Source: Lachnospiraceae bacterium (GTDB lineage: Bacteria; Bacillota; Clostridia; Lachnospirales; Lachnospiraceae). From it: DNA of 64,000 bases. A program made the translations under genes and the position numbers. The notes below the pieces were generated by a model, which saw nothing but the letters and a program-made list of their open reading frames with translations, was not told the origin of the DNA and made no database searches. Positions 23,879-33,365 of this stretch are shown in pieces; the stretch's first letter is position 1; the number at the start of each line of letters is the position of its first letter. The stretch covers positions 42,629 to 106,628 of the forward strand of contig SVFO01000012.1 of NCBI GenBank assembly GCA_015056795.1. Reading direction: 5' to 3'.

Positions 23879-26019
23879 AATCGGTACTGATTTATGCGGG
23901 GACGACCGAGGGGAGAAAGCTTGCATGGAAGCTTGCGGAAGCAGGAATCCCATCTGAGGTTTGCGTTGCAACGGAATACGGAATGCAGGTCATGCAAGAG
24001 GAAACGGCATCTCAGGAAATACAGGTAAGGCAAGGGCGACTATCTGTGGAAGAGATGCGTTCCTTGCTTGCGGAGAATTCCTATTTTGCCATTGTTGATG
24101 CGACACATCCCTTTGCAACTGAGGTGACGAAAAATATAAAACAGAGCGCGGAGGGAACGGGTCTTCCCTTATTTCGATTAGCGAGAGATTTGGGGGAAGC
24201 GCCAGAACTCACGGAGCAATGCCATTATTTTGCGTCAGCAGAAGCGTGCGCGGAGGAGCTTAGTCAGGGAGAGGGCAGAATCCTTCTGACTACGGGTAGC
24301 AAGGAGCTGGAGGCCTTTTGCAAGAAGGAAGCACTCCGAAAACGACTGGTGGTGCGTGTCCTGCCAGGCAGGGAGAGCATGGAGCTTTGTTGGAAGAATG
24401 GTTTGGAAGGAAAACAGATCATTGCCATGCAGGGCCCGTTTACGAAGGAGATGAACCTTGCGACGATCCGTCAATATGGAATTACGGGACTCGTCATGAA
24501 GGAGAGCGGTAAGGTGGGCGGCGCGGACGAAAAGCTGGAGGCAGCACAGGAGGCTGGAATTTCCTGCTTTGTGATTCGGCGGCCTGCCATGGATGAGGGG
24601 AACGCTTATTCCTTCTCGGAAGTATTCGAGGCCGTTTTGAAGCTTGCAAAGGGAAACGTGCCGGAAGAACAAGCGCAAGCACAAGAGCAAGCGCAAGAGC
24701 ATGTGGAACTTCACGCGGGCATGACGGAGAAGAAGGAAACGCTGGAAAGGGAAGGCGCTTCTTTCGATATTGTTCTCGCTGGGATTGGCATGGGGGCAAG
24801 TGAGCAGAAAACAGTAGAGCTCAAAAACAGACTTGCGGAGACGGACTATTTATTTGGTGCGGCTCGCATGTTGGAGGGACTTCATGCAAGAAAGATGAGT
24901 TATCCCTATTATTTAACAAGGGATATTTTGCCCTGTCTGGAGGAAATTCAAAAAGAAGACGCCGGTAAGCAAAACATAACGATTCTGTTTTCGGGGGATA
25001 CGGGATTTTTTAGCGGCGCAGAGAAAATGTATCAAGCACTGCAGGACTTGGAAAATGCATCCGTTCGATTGCTGCCTGGCATTTCTACCATATCAGCCCT
25101 AAGTGCAAAATTCGGTATACGCTGGCAGGACGCCATGATTCTTAGCACACATGGAACGGCGAAGGAACAGTGGAAGACGGAGCTGCTTTTTGGCACTCGC
25201 AGGGGAAGAAAGATTTTTTTTATCACCTCTGGGCCAGAGGACATGCAGGAGATCGGCAAGCTGTTGCAGGAGCAAGGCCTAAGCGAAAGCTACGAAATTA
25301 AGCTGGGATATCAGCTGTCCTATGATAATGAAAAGCTCATGGAGATCAATGCGGCAGAGACAGAGAGAATCAGCGAGCCAGGGCTTTATGCAGGATTTTT
25401 GATTCCTACGAATAAGGGAAAAAATTTTGTTTCGGCTCAAATTACGCCAGGCTTTGGAGATGATACTTTCTTGCGAGGTCAGGTTCCTATGACAAAGGAA
25501 GAGGTTCGGGAAATCTCGATTTGCAAGCTCCATCTTACGGAAGCTGCCGTCGTATATGACGTGGGGAGTGGTACGGGCTCCATCGCGATGGAGGTGGCCG
25601 CCTTATCGCCTAGGATTCAGGTATATGCGATGGAATGCCAGGATGAGGCAATTGCTTTGATTCAGAAGAACAAGGAAGTCAGAGGCGCATTTAATGTCAA
25701 GATATTACAGGCTATGGCACCGGAGGGGATGGAGGATTTACCAGCACCGACCCATGCTTTTATCGGAGGCAGCAAGGGGAATTTGCGCAGTATTCTTTCC
25801 GAGATTTATCAGAAGAATCCGAGAGCTAGAATTGTCATGAATGCGATCAGCTTAGAGAGCATCGCGCAGATGCAGGAGCTTGTGAAGGAATGGCCCGTGA
25901 CAGATCTAGAGATTACGACTGTTTCCGTCAGCAAGGCAAAAAAAGCGGGAGCCTATCATTTGATGCAGGCGGCAAATCCCGTAACAATCTTTTCATTTAC
26001 GTTTCAGGAAGAACAGTAA
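23875..26019 (+). CDS. CbiJ-CbiE-CbiT fusion: precorrin-6 reductase and C5/C15-methyltransferase/decarboxylase
   Basis: 714 residues with three enzymes in pathway order. Residues 1-258 are CbiJ/CobK, the NADPH precorrin-6A reductase (YAGTTEGRKLAWKL, VDATHPFA). About 295-515 is CbiE, the C5-methyltransferase (VLAGIGMGASEQKT, FSGDTGFFSGA). From 523 on is CbiT, with LRGQVPMTKEEVR and the SAM motif DVGSGTGS, which decarboxylates and methylates C15. The CbiJ-CbiE linker is a Gln/Ala/Glu repeat followed by a charged stretch (about 262-294). CbiE-CbiT fusions (CobL) are common; adding CbiJ is less so. ATG 23875 overlaps the cbiH stop. Confidence 0.93.
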   Translation: MKSVLIYAGTTEGRKLAWKLAEAGIPSEVCVATEYGMQVMQEETASQEIQVRQGRLSVEEMRSLLAENSYFAIVDATHPFATEVTKNIKQSAEGTGLPLFRLARDLGEAPELTEQCHYFASAEACAEELSQGEGRILLTTGSKELEAFCKKEALRKRLVVRVLPGRESMELCWKNGLEGKQIIAMQGPFTKEMNLATIRQYGITGLVMKESGKVGGADEKLEAAQEAGISCFVIRRPAMDEGNAYSFSEVFEAVLKLAKGNVPEEQAQAQEQAQEHVELHAGMTEKKETLEREGASFDIVLAGIGMGASEQKTVELKNRLAETDYLFGAARMLEGLHARKMSYPYYLTRDILPCLEEIQKEDAGKQNITILFSGDTGFFSGAEKMYQALQDLENASVRLLPGISTISALSAKFGIRWQDAMILSTHGTAKEQWKTELLFGTRRGRKIFFITSGPEDMQEIGKLLQEQGLSESYEIKLGYQLSYDNEKLMEINAAETERISEPGLYAGFLIPTNKGKNFVSAQITPGFGDDTFLRGQVPMTKEEVREISICKLHLTEAAVVYDVGSGTGSIAMEVAALSPRIQVYAMECQDEAIALIQKNKEVRGAFNVKILQAMAPEGMEDLPAPTHAFIGGSKGNLRSILSEIYQKNPRARIVMNAISLESIAQMQELVKEWPVTDLEITTVSVSKAKKAGAYHLMQAANPVTIFSFTFQEEQ

Positions 26020-26031
26020 GGGGGAAGCAAC

Positions 26032-27438
26032 GTGGCACATCCAAGAATTATGCTGGCAGCGCCAAAGAGTGGAAGCGGAAAAACCTTATTGACCTGCAGT
26101 CTTCTTCGAGCCCTCTCCATGAGGGGAAAAAGCGTGCAGGTCTTTAAGTGCGGGCCGGATTACATTGATCCCATGTTTCATAAAAAGGTTCTTGGAATCC
26201 CCTCCAGAAACCTCGATTTGTTTTTTACGGGCGAGGAAGAGACGAAGGCTTTGTTTTTAGAAGGAAACGATGCGGAGATCTCCGTGATCGAGGGTGTGAT
26301 GGGGTTGTATGACGGCTTGTCTGGTACGAGCGAAGAGGCGTCTAGCTATCACCTAGCTTGTGTTTTACAGACGCCGATTATACTGATTGTGAACGCGAGG
26401 GGCATGGGAAGGTCCGTGCTGGCAGAGATCGCAGGCTTTCTTTCCATGGATCGTGAACGCTTGATTCAAGGTGTCATTTTGAATCAGGTGAGTGCTTCGT
26501 TTTATCAATCCATTTCAGAACTGGTGGAAAAGGAATGCCGTATTCCTGTCTTGGGCTATTTCCCGACACAGAAGGAATTGGACTGGCAAAGCAGATATCT
26601 GGGATTAAAGCTCCCAGAAGAAATAAAGGAGTTGCAGAAGAAGGTGACACAGGCTGCGGAAGCGTTCGAAAAAACGATTTCCGTTGATGCGATTTTAGAC
26701 ATTGCAGCAAGGTATTCAGAGGAGCATCCGCTCAGCTGTGAACGGCCTTCCTGGCTGATTGCCGAGGCAGCACCTCAAAAGGTGCGAATAGGTGTCGCTT
26801 ATGATGAGGCCTTCTGCTTTTACTATGAAGATAATTTGAGGCTATTAGAGAGGGCGGGAGCAGAGCTATGCTTCTTCTCACCTCTACGGGACGATTCTTT
26901 GCCAAAGGGGATTCAAGGCATTCTTTTGGGTGGTGGATATCCAGAGCTCATGGCGGAGCAATTAGCTGGGTGTGAGGGCATGAAAAGGGAAATTCAAGAC
27001 AGAATTCAGCAGGGCATGCCATCGCTTGCGGAATGTGGCGGATTTATGTATCTGCATGAGGAGATTGTAACACCCGACGGCAGGAAGCATCCCATGGTCG
27101 GTGTCATTCCAGGAAAGTGCTTTGATACGGGTAAGCTGGTGCGATTTGGATATGCGTCCTTTCAATTTCCAAGACCATTTGCGTTAGAAAATGCAACGGT
27201 GCCTGCCGCAAAGCACATGGAAGATCATGCAAACGAGATTCGAGGCCATGAGTTTCACTATTATGACAGTGACGCCTGCGGATCGGACTGCATGGCAGTG
27301 AAGCCCGTCACGGGCAAAAGCTGGAGCTGCGGGTATTTTGGAAACAATCATTATTGGAGCTATGGACATCTGTATTACCCGTCCAATCCAGGATTTGCAT
27401 TCTGGTTTGTAGAGCAGTGCAGAAGGTGGAGGAGTTAG
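26032..27438 (+). CDS. cbiA: Cobyrinate a,c-diamide synthase
   Basis: CbiA amidates the a and c carboxylates of cobyrinate with glutamine and ATP. The N-terminal synthetase domain has the P-loop APKSGSGKT near residue 10 and KCGPDYIDPMFH; the C-terminal glutamine amidotransferase has AECGGFMYL with the nucleophilic Cys and HEFHYYDS later. 468 residues is normal. The start is GTG 26032 behind AGGGGGAAG. It closes the corrin block, followed after one base by the cysteine-rich protein. Confidence 0.95.
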   Translation: MAHPRIMLAAPKSGSGKTLLTCSLLRALSMRGKSVQVFKCGPDYIDPMFHKKVLGIPSRNLDLFFTGEEETKALFLEGNDAEISVIEGVMGLYDGLSGTSEEASSYHLACVLQTPIILIVNARGMGRSVLAEIAGFLSMDRERLIQGVILNQVSASFYQSISELVEKECRIPVLGYFPTQKELDWQSRYLGLKLPEEIKELQKKVTQAAEAFEKTISVDAILDIAARYSEEHPLSCERPSWLIAEAAPQKVRIGVAYDEAFCFYYEDNLRLLERAGAELCFFSPLRDDSLPKGIQGILLGGGYPELMAEQLAGCEGMKREIQDRIQQGMPSLAECGGFMYLHEEIVTPDGRKHPMVGVIPGKCFDTGKLVRFGYASFQFPRPFALENATVPAAKHMEDHANEIRGHEFHYYDSDACGSDCMAVKPVTGKSWSCGYFGNNHYWSYGHLYYPSNPGFAFWFVEQCRRWRS

Positions 27439-27439
27439 C

Positions 27440-27682
27440 ATGGAACAGAATTCCTATCGTTTTTTCGAAAATTTGGATTGTAAGTATTATCCCTGCCATC
27501 AGGGCTTGGAGCAGCTCAATTGCTTGTTCTGCTATTGTCCCATGTATCGTCTGGAGAATTGCCCTGGGAATCCGTCCTATTTTGAAAAGGAGGGACGAAA
27601 AATTAAGGTGTGCACGAATTGTACCTTCCCGCACAGGGCGGAGAATTATGATCGCATCATAGAAATTCTGAAAAAGAATTAA
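27440..27682 (+). CDS. Cysteine-rich small domain protein
   Basis: 80 residues with eight cysteines in paired spacing (CKYYPC, CLFCYC, CTNC), matching the cysteine-rich small domain family often found next to cobalamin genes. The pattern is that of a metal or Fe-S binding site. Function is unknown; an association with corrinoid or cobalt handling is inferred only from position, one base behind cbiA. GGAGG and a GTTAGC lead lie just before the ATG. Confidence 0.85.
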   Translation: MEQNSYRFFENLDCKYYPCHQGLEQLNCLFCYCPMYRLENCPGNPSYFEKEGRKIKVCTNCTFPHRAENYDRIIEILKKN

Positions 27683-27688
27683 GGTTGG

Positions 27689-27717
27689 TTGCCAGATAGT
27701 ATCTTTTGTGATAGAAT
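27689..27717 (+). promoter_or_regulatory. Predicted sigma-A promoter
   Basis: TTGCCA (27689-27694), 17 bases, TAGAAT (27712-27717), about 45 bases ahead of the gene at 27764. It marks the start of a unit separate from the cob operon. Confidence 0.55.
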
Positions 27718-27763
27718 CTTTTTGGATGAGTTCTTCCAATAAAAAACAAAGGAGAGAAAAAAC

Positions 27764-28324
27764 ATGAGCATTTTTGATTCCCTGAAGCAAACGGCGACGG
27801 ATGTAGTTAAAAACGTGGCCCAGCAAGCAACGAATGAATCCCAGACCTTTACGTTCCAGGCGCTTCCTGAAAGCGTGGAAGAGATGAAGGCTCTTCCTGA
27901 AGCTTCCTTGGATTCTCCTTTTAAGGCAGCAGCGCTGACGATCTGCGCGCTTTGTGCATATGCAGCTGCTCCTGAGATTGGTATTGACATGTTGAATTTC
28001 CTGAAGGGACCGCAGCCGCTTTCCGCATATGAGCTGAGCTTCCTGAAGGATCGTTTCAGAGAACAGAAATATGTGCCGTTTTCTTATTTTAAGGGTGCTA
28101 CGCCCGCAAACAACTATACTCCTGATCAGCCCTTCACGGTAACCTTCTTTACGAATCCTTATTCCTATGAAAACGATGGTTACTGCATGCTTCACGTAAA
28201 GTCTGGCGGAGCGGACTCCGAGCGTCAGATTAAGCTTCGCAGAAAAGGTGATCAGTGGTTCCTTTGGGAGCAGTATGTTCTGGTAGGCATTCGGAAATCC
28301 GCAGCGGAGGATCCGTGGGCATAA
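27764..28324 (+). CDS. Conserved clostridial protein (DUF6935-like), unknown function
   Basis: 186 residues, soluble, opening with an amphipathic helix (MSIFDSLKQTATDVVKNVAQ), then LPESVEEMKALPEASLDSPF and a C-terminal beta-rich part ending EDPWA. I connect the layout with a Lachnospiraceae family annotated as DUF6935, with moderate certainty; no activity is known. AAAGGAG is well placed before ATG 27764. It has its own promoter and is closed by an intrinsic terminator, so it is a single-gene unit. Confidence 0.72.
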   Translation: MSIFDSLKQTATDVVKNVAQQATNESQTFTFQALPESVEEMKALPEASLDSPFKAAALTICALCAYAAAPEIGIDMLNFLKGPQPLSAYELSFLKDRFREQKYVPFSYFKGATPANNYTPDQPFTVTFFTNPYSYENDGYCMLHVKSGGADSERQIKLRRKGDQWFLWEQYVLVGIRKSAAEDPWA

Positions 28325-28352
28325 TTTTGTGGCTCCTTAGGCTTGGTTTTGT

Positions 28353-28404
28353 AAAAGTTCTGCCGATGGATGAAATATAAATTACCTACGGCAGAACTTT
28401 TCTT
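28353..28404 (+). terminator. Intrinsic terminator
   Basis: AAAAGTTCTGCCG (28353-28365) pairs perfectly with CGGCAGAACTTTT (28389-28401) across a 23-base loop, followed by T-rich sequence. It ends the unit of the gene at 27764. Confidence 0.85.
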
Positions 28405-28442
28405 TTCTGTTATTTAATTATTGATTTGAGGGTTGGAAAGAC

Positions 28443-29531
28443 ATGCAAAAGCTTCCAGAGGGCAAAAAAAGAAATGCGAATATGGAATTGCTAAGGCTGG
28501 TGGCCATGATGATGGTCACCATGCTTCATGCACTGGGAAAGAGCGGCAGCTTGCACCCCATAAACAGTGCATTACCCTTGAATGGATGGGTGGCGTGGGC
28601 GCTGGAGACGCTTTCCGTATGTGCTGTGGACGTGTTTATGTTGCTCTCGGGTTATTTCATGATTCATTCAAAATTTAAGCTGCGCCGTTTATTGGAGCTT
28701 GTTTTGCAAACCCTGTTTTATTCCTTGGTGCCGCTTGGCATTTTTATTTGCATGGGATTGGTACCGAGGGAGGAATTGGACGTTTATCACATACTACAGT
28801 ATTGTCTGCCAATTCACATGGAGGTCTTTTGGTTTATTACGGCATATGTAGTGCTTTACATGGTTTCACCAATTCTTTCGGAAGGTATTAACGCCATGGA
28901 GGAGAAGCCGCTTCGATGTGTGATTCTCTGCCTGCTGGTGTACGAATGTGTATTTAAGTCCGTGTTACCGATGAAATTAGTCACGGATACGGAGGGATAT
29001 CATTTTCTGTGGTATCTGATTATGTTTTTAATCGGGGCATATTTTAGGAGATTTGGATTTAAGCTTCTGACCAGTACTTCCAGAGGTGTGGTTGTATACC
29101 TATTGGGATGTGCTTTGATTTTCATGGAGACATGTGTAGTTTATTGGATTAACGCTAAGTTTGGACGATTGAATGATTTGCTGATGGTAAGCTATCATTA
29201 CAATCAAATCTTCGTCATCCTGTCCTCCGTAGGTATCTTTACGGCGTTTTTGCACGCAAAGCCTATTGAGGGAAGGCTGGGAAGGGCGATCTGCCTGATC
29301 TCGCCTTATGCATTGGGAGTATATCTTTTACAAGAAAATCTACAGCTACGTTTTACCTGGCAAGGGTGGTTTGGACTGCATGCTGAAAGCCTGTCAGAAC
29401 CCATGGCTGTCTTCCTTTTACGCCTGCTTCTGGCCGTGGTAAGCATGTTTGTTTTCGGAATTATTGTAGATGCGATTAGAGCAAAGGTGTTTCAAGGCAT
29501 TGCCATGATTTGGGGACGCCGAAAGGAATAA
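28443..29531 (+). CDS. Acyltransferase-3 family membrane protein
   Basis: 362 residues with about ten hydrophobic helices and the family opening KRNANMELLRLVAMMMVTMLHAL, in which the conserved basic residue and histidine mark the acyl-transfer site of the OafA/WecH family. Such enzymes O-acetylate (or succinylate) cell-surface sugars. It is first of four same-strand genes (GT2, PIG-L deacetylase, LpxD-like acyltransferase) that look like a surface-glycan cassette. GGTTGGAAAG precedes the ATG. Confidence 0.88.
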   Translation: MQKLPEGKKRNANMELLRLVAMMMVTMLHALGKSGSLHPINSALPLNGWVAWALETLSVCAVDVFMLLSGYFMIHSKFKLRRLLELVLQTLFYSLVPLGIFICMGLVPREELDVYHILQYCLPIHMEVFWFITAYVVLYMVSPILSEGINAMEEKPLRCVILCLLVYECVFKSVLPMKLVTDTEGYHFLWYLIMFLIGAYFRRFGFKLLTSTSRGVVVYLLGCALIFMETCVVYWINAKFGRLNDLLMVSYHYNQIFVILSSVGIFTAFLHAKPIEGRLGRAICLISPYALGVYLLQENLQLRFTWQGWFGLHAESLSEPMAVFLLRLLLAVVSMFVFGIIVDAIRAKVFQGIAMIWGRRKE

Positions 29532-29536
29532 TAAAT

Positions 29537-30556
29537 ATGGAATTAAGTGTCATAGTACCTGTATATAACATGGCTTCGGATGGAAAGCTGGAATATTGTA
29601 TTCGCTCTTTAGTGAACCAGACCTTAGAGAGCATGGAGGTCATTGCAGTTGATGATGCTTCCACGGATAACTCGTTGGAGGTATTGAGAGAGCTTGAGAA
29701 AGAGTTCCCTGGAAGGCTGAAGGCTGTTGCTTCACCAGAGAATCGCAGACAGGGAGGAGCGAGAAATTTAGGCCTGACCGTTGCGCAGGGTGATTATATT
29801 GGCTTTATGGATGCGGATGATTGGGTAAAGGCAGACCTGTATGAGCGCATGGTGAAGCTTGCTAAGGAAACGGGAGCGGACGTCGTTGGAACGGATATGT
29901 GTTTGGTATATGAACATACCATGGTTCCGACGGAGCGAGTGGCCTGTAATGAGATGAACCAAACGGGTATCCTTGACCATGAGAAGAGGAAGCTTTTATT
30001 ACTAAAGCCAGGACCGTTAGGTACGAAAATATACGAGAGAGAGATTTTTTACACGAATGATTTCAAATTCCCAGAGCGCATCTCCTATGAGGATAATGCC
30101 ACGGCAGTTGAGATCGTTATGAAGATCAAGCACTTTGAGCATATTCCAGAAGCCAACGTGTTTTATTATCAAAGGCATGATTCCACAACCCACACCGTGA
30201 CGCAAAAGAACTGCGAAGACAGAATGGTGGCCATGCGAATGATGCTTCAGCTGGCATCTAAAAACGGTGCCTTGGAAGAGTTTCGGGATGTCGTGGAATA
30301 TCAATACGGGATTTTGTTCTATAGAAACACGTTGTTTAGCTACATGCAGGGGAAGATGAAAAAGGATGTCAGGTTTCTCAAGAATCTGGGAAAAGAAATG
30401 GTAGAAACCTTTCCTGATTTCCGAGAGAATGCCTTTTTCAAAAGAGACGTGAATGATTATGAGATGAAGCTAATCAATCTGCATTTGAAATCCACGAGGG
30501 CCTTTCTGTTTATTTATCAATTAAAGCAAATATCAAAAAAGATTAGGAATAGATAA
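29537..30556 (+). CDS. Family 2 glycosyltransferase
   Basis: 340 residues. SVIVPVYNM opens the GT-A domain, DDASTDNS and GARNLGL follow, and MDADDW carries the metal-binding DxD-like site. It transfers an activated sugar onto a lipid or glycan acceptor at the inner face of the membrane. The C-terminal ~100 residues are helical without clear membrane spans. ATG 29537, behind GAAAGGAA, is used; upstream codons overlap the acyltransferase. The deacetylase and hexapeptide acyltransferase downstream probably act on the same glycan. Confidence 0.9.
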   Translation: MELSVIVPVYNMASDGKLEYCIRSLVNQTLESMEVIAVDDASTDNSLEVLRELEKEFPGRLKAVASPENRRQGGARNLGLTVAQGDYIGFMDADDWVKADLYERMVKLAKETGADVVGTDMCLVYEHTMVPTERVACNEMNQTGILDHEKRKLLLLKPGPLGTKIYEREIFYTNDFKFPERISYEDNATAVEIVMKIKHFEHIPEANVFYYQRHDSTTHTVTQKNCEDRMVAMRMMLQLASKNGALEEFRDVVEYQYGILFYRNTLFSYMQGKMKKDVRFLKNLGKEMVETFPDFRENAFFKRDVNDYEMKLINLHLKSTRAFLFIYQLKQISKKIRNR

Positions 30557-30576
30557 AACATTGGAGGAAGACATCA

Positions 30577-31224
30577 ATGAAAAAGGTGATCGTAGCAATT
30601 GGTGCACATTTGGATGACATTGAATTGGCAGCAGGAGGAACCTTGGCGAAGGCAGTTCGCGATGGGCATGATGTACATATGATCGTTATGAGTCAGTCTG
30701 GTTACACGGACTATAACGGAAAGGTGATGAGAACGAACGAGACTGCCATGCAGGAAGGAAGAAATGCAGCAAAGGTATTGGGCTGCAAGGATTTGGACAT
30801 TCTAGATTTCAGCAACAAGGACATAGCGTATGATTCCAGAGCCGTGGAGGCGATTGAAAAAAGAATTAACATTATCAAGCCAGACATCATTTTTACGCAT
30901 TGGCCATTTGACACGCATCAGGCGCATGTCGCTGTTGGAAAATCAACGATATCTGCAGCAAGACGCTATAACACGATCTATTTCTTTGAGCCGATTTCGC
31001 CCTCAGGAAGATCCTATGTTGGTTTCCGCCCGCAATTATATGTTGACATAACGGAAGTCATTGACAGAAAGATTGCAGCGCTGGACGAGCATGTCACGGA
31101 GAAAAATAAGTATGGTGATTATTGGATTCGTGGCGTGGAGGCAAGAGCGGCCTTTCGAGGCTATGAAATGGGTAGAATGTACGGAGAAGCCTTTGAAGTT
31201 TTGAGAGAGGAATTGATGCTGTAA
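30577..31224 (+). CDS. PIG-L family N-acetylglucosamine deacetylase
   Basis: 215 residues of the LmbE/PIG-L zinc deacetylase family. AHLDDIELAAGGTLA (residues 9-23) is the HPDDxE-type zinc motif, and HWPFDTHQAHVAV supplies the distal zinc histidine. The family removes acetyl groups from GlcNAc in GPI, mycothiol, bacillithiol or glycan precursors. Here the glycosyltransferase upstream and acyltransferase downstream suggest a glycan or glycolipid substrate. TTGGAGGAAG precedes ATG 30577; the next gene starts one base after its stop. Confidence 0.92.
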   Translation: MKKVIVAIGAHLDDIELAAGGTLAKAVRDGHDVHMIVMSQSGYTDYNGKVMRTNETAMQEGRNAAKVLGCKDLDILDFSNKDIAYDSRAVEAIEKRINIIKPDIIFTHWPFDTHQAHVAVGKSTISAARRYNTIYFFEPISPSGRSYVGFRPQLYVDITEVIDRKIAALDEHVTEKNKYGDYWIRGVEARAAFRGYEMGRMYGEAFEVLREELML

Positions 31225-31225
31225 C

Positions 31226-32122
31226 ATGGGCGAGGCAAATAGAGAGTATTTTAGAGTGGATGCGTCAAAGTATGATGCATCAAAGCATTATGCGGTGGTT
31301 CGCCCCGCAAGCCTTTCCTGTCCTAAGGACAACGCCGTTATGTTTGTCACGGAAGGTTTTTTGAAGTATTGGGAAGCTGTTTTGACCGTCAAGGAATGTA
31401 TTGTGATTTGGCCAGAGAATCATCCAGTACCAGCGGAGCTTTCTGAGAGACATGCCGTGATTCTGTCTAAAGAGCCAAGATATGGATTTGCGCAATTCTT
31501 TTATGAGAATCACGTCACATATAATTCCATGCCGAAGCCTTATGTCATGCGAGACGGTGCCATGGTATGTGAAGGGGCAGAGATTGGGGAAGGAACCATT
31601 TTGTTCCCTGGAGCTTATGTGGACGGCGAGGTAGTCATCGGAAAGAATTGTTATATTGCATCTGGCGTGCGATTGATGGGGTGGGTACGCATTGGGGATG
31701 ACTGCATCATCAGAGAGAATACGGTCATCGGCTCAGATGGCTTGACGACAAGAAGAAATGAGGAAGGCAAGATCATTACCATCCCCCAGTTTGGCGGCGT
31801 TGTAATTGAAGACAATGTGCAGATTGGCGCGAATAGCGTCGTTTGCAAGGGAGCCATTGACAATACCATTATCGGAAGCGGTAGCAGAATTGATAATTGT
31901 ACCTTTATATCACATAATGTAAAAATGGGGAAGGATACCATTGTGGTTGGTGAGGTATTGATGATGGGAAGCTCCTCTACGGGTGACAGGGCATATATCT
32001 CTGGAAATGCCGTAATTCGTGATGGTGTTTCCATTGGGGAAGATGCATTTATCGGCATGGGGTCTGTTGTGACGAAGAATGTGCCAGAGCATAGCGTGGT
32101 CAAGGGAAATCCAGCAAAATAG
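31226..32122 (+). CDS. LpxD-like left-handed beta-helix acyltransferase
   Basis: 298 residues. The first ~95 are an LpxD-type uridine-binding-like domain; from about residue 115 hexapeptide repeats (EIGEGTILFPGAYVDGEVVIG, continuing to the end with VVTKNVPEHSVV) form a left-handed beta-helix, and FISHNVKMG holds the likely catalytic histidine. LpxD N-acylates UDP-glucosamine in Gram-negative lipid A synthesis; this host does not look Gram-negative, so the target is probably another amino sugar. Its coupling to a PIG-L deacetylase fits removal of acetate followed by a new acyl group. That is inference. Confidence 0.85.
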   Translation: MGEANREYFRVDASKYDASKHYAVVRPASLSCPKDNAVMFVTEGFLKYWEAVLTVKECIVIWPENHPVPAELSERHAVILSKEPRYGFAQFFYENHVTYNSMPKPYVMRDGAMVCEGAEIGEGTILFPGAYVDGEVVIGKNCYIASGVRLMGWVRIGDDCIIRENTVIGSDGLTTRRNEEGKIITIPQFGGVVIEDNVQIGANSVVCKGAIDNTIIGSGSRIDNCTFISHNVKMGKDTIVVGEVLMMGSSSTGDRAYISGNAVIRDGVSIGEDAFIGMGSVVTKNVPEHSVVKGNPAK

Positions 32123-32160
32123 CAAGGCGATGGTCTTTGTGATTTTACAGTGGAAACTTC

Positions 32161-32189
32161 TTGAAAAAAAGTTTGGGCTATGATAAGAT
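32161..32189 (+). promoter_or_regulatory. Predicted sigma-A promoter of ychF
   Basis: TTGAAA (32161-32166), 17 bases, TAAGAT (32184-32189), giving a leader of about 70 bases before ychF. Confidence 0.5.
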
Positions 32190-32267
32190 ATTATCCGTTG
32201 TATTGGGCTCTGTTCAGAAGATGCTTTTGGAGAAGAGTACGGAGAAATAAAGGAGATAAATAAAGCT

Positions 32268-33365
32268 ATGAAGCTCGGAATTTTGGGACTCCCTAATGTC
32301 GGTAAGAGTACCCTGTTTAATGCATTGACAAAGGCTGGAGCGGAATCTGCGAACTATCCGTTCTGCACGATTGATCCCAACGTGGGAATCGTACCCGTGC
32401 CAGATGAAAGATTAAAGCTTTTGGGAGACATGTATCAGTCAAAGAAGGTGACGCCTGCCGTGATCGAATTTGTTGACATTGCTGGCTTGGTAAAGGGCGC
32501 GTCCAAGGGCGAGGGTCTGGGCAACCAATTCCTTGCAAACATTCGTGAGGTGGATGCTCTTGTACACGTGGTGCGTTGCTTCGAGGATGATAATGTCATT
32601 CACGTGGATGGTAGCGTGGATCCCATCCGTGACATTGAGACCATCAATCTGGAGCTGATTTTTGCAGACCTGGAGGTTCTCGAGAGAAGATTCTCTAAGG
32701 TGACGAAGGCTGCAAAGATGGACAAGACACTTGCAAAGGAAGAAGCTCTTTTGATTCGCATTAAGGAGCATCTGGAGAATGGCAAGATGGCAAAGTCCAT
32801 GGAGATCGAGGATGAGGACGAGCTGGCACTGATCAAGGGATACAATCTTTTGACCTATAAGCCTGTTATTTACGCAGCAAATGTTTCCGAGGATGATTTG
32901 GCAGATGACGGAGAATCCAATGCCATGGTGCAGCGCGTGAAGGAGTTTGCGGAAGCAGAGGGAAGCAAGGTATTCGCTCTTTGCGCACAGATTGAGCAGG
33001 AGATCGCAGAACTGGATGATGACGAGAAGACGGAGTTCTTAAACGAGCTTGGCGTTAAGGAGTCTGGTCTGGAGAAGCTGATCAAGGCAAGCTATTCCTT
33101 GTTGGGACTGATGAGCTTCCTAACGGCTGGTGAGGATGAGACCAGAGCCTGGACCATCAAGATCGGAACAAAGGCACCTCAGGCTGCAGGAAAGATCCAT
33201 ACGGACTTTGAACGTGGATTTATCAAGGCAGAGGTTGTCAACTATAAGGATCTGCTGGAGCAGGGTTCCCTGGCGGCAGCCCGCGAGAAAGGACTTGTCG
33301 GCATGGAAGGCAAGGACTATGTCGTAAAAGACGGCGACGTCATCCTATTTAGATTTAACGTGTAG
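32268..33365 (+). CDS. ychF: Redox-regulated ATPase YchF (OBG-family)
   Basis: 365 residues. [14 protein letters not shown] is the G1 motif at residues 7-20, [12 protein letters not shown] the switch I region, [19 protein letters not shown] the G3/switch II region, with a TGS-like C-terminal domain ([14 protein letters not shown]). YchF prefers ATP over GTP and binds the ribosome, acting in stress and redox response. Length and order are typical. AAGGAG precedes the ATG. It is monocistronic: a structured gene-free stretch follows its stop. Confidence 0.95.
   Translation: MKLGILGLPNVGKSTLFNALTKAGAESANYPFCTIDPNVGIVPVPDERLKLLGDMYQSKKVTPAVIEFVDIAGLVKGASKGEGLGNQFLANIREVDALVHVVRCFEDDNVIHVDGSVDPIRDIETINLELIFADLEVLERRFSKVTKAAKMDKTLAKEEALLIRIKEHLENGKMAKSMEIEDEDELALIKGYNLLTYKPVIYAANVSEDDLADDGESNAMVQRVKEFAEAEGSKVFALCAQIEQEIAELDDDEKTEFLNELGVKESGLEKLIKASYSLLGLMSFLTAGEDETRAWTIKIGTKAPQAAGKIHTDFERGFIKAEVVNYKDLLEQGSLAAAREKGLVGMEGKDYVVKDGDVILFRFNV

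Noticed and set aside
1..27700. Cobalamin riboswitch
   Set aside because: I looked in the larger gaps (1388, 7254, 14479) for a B12-box-like core and found none; the operon start lies outside the window.
27308..28195. 295-codon open frame on the - strand
   Set aside because: Antisense to cbiA end, the cysteine-rich gene and the gene at 27764, with no recognisable domain and no start signal.
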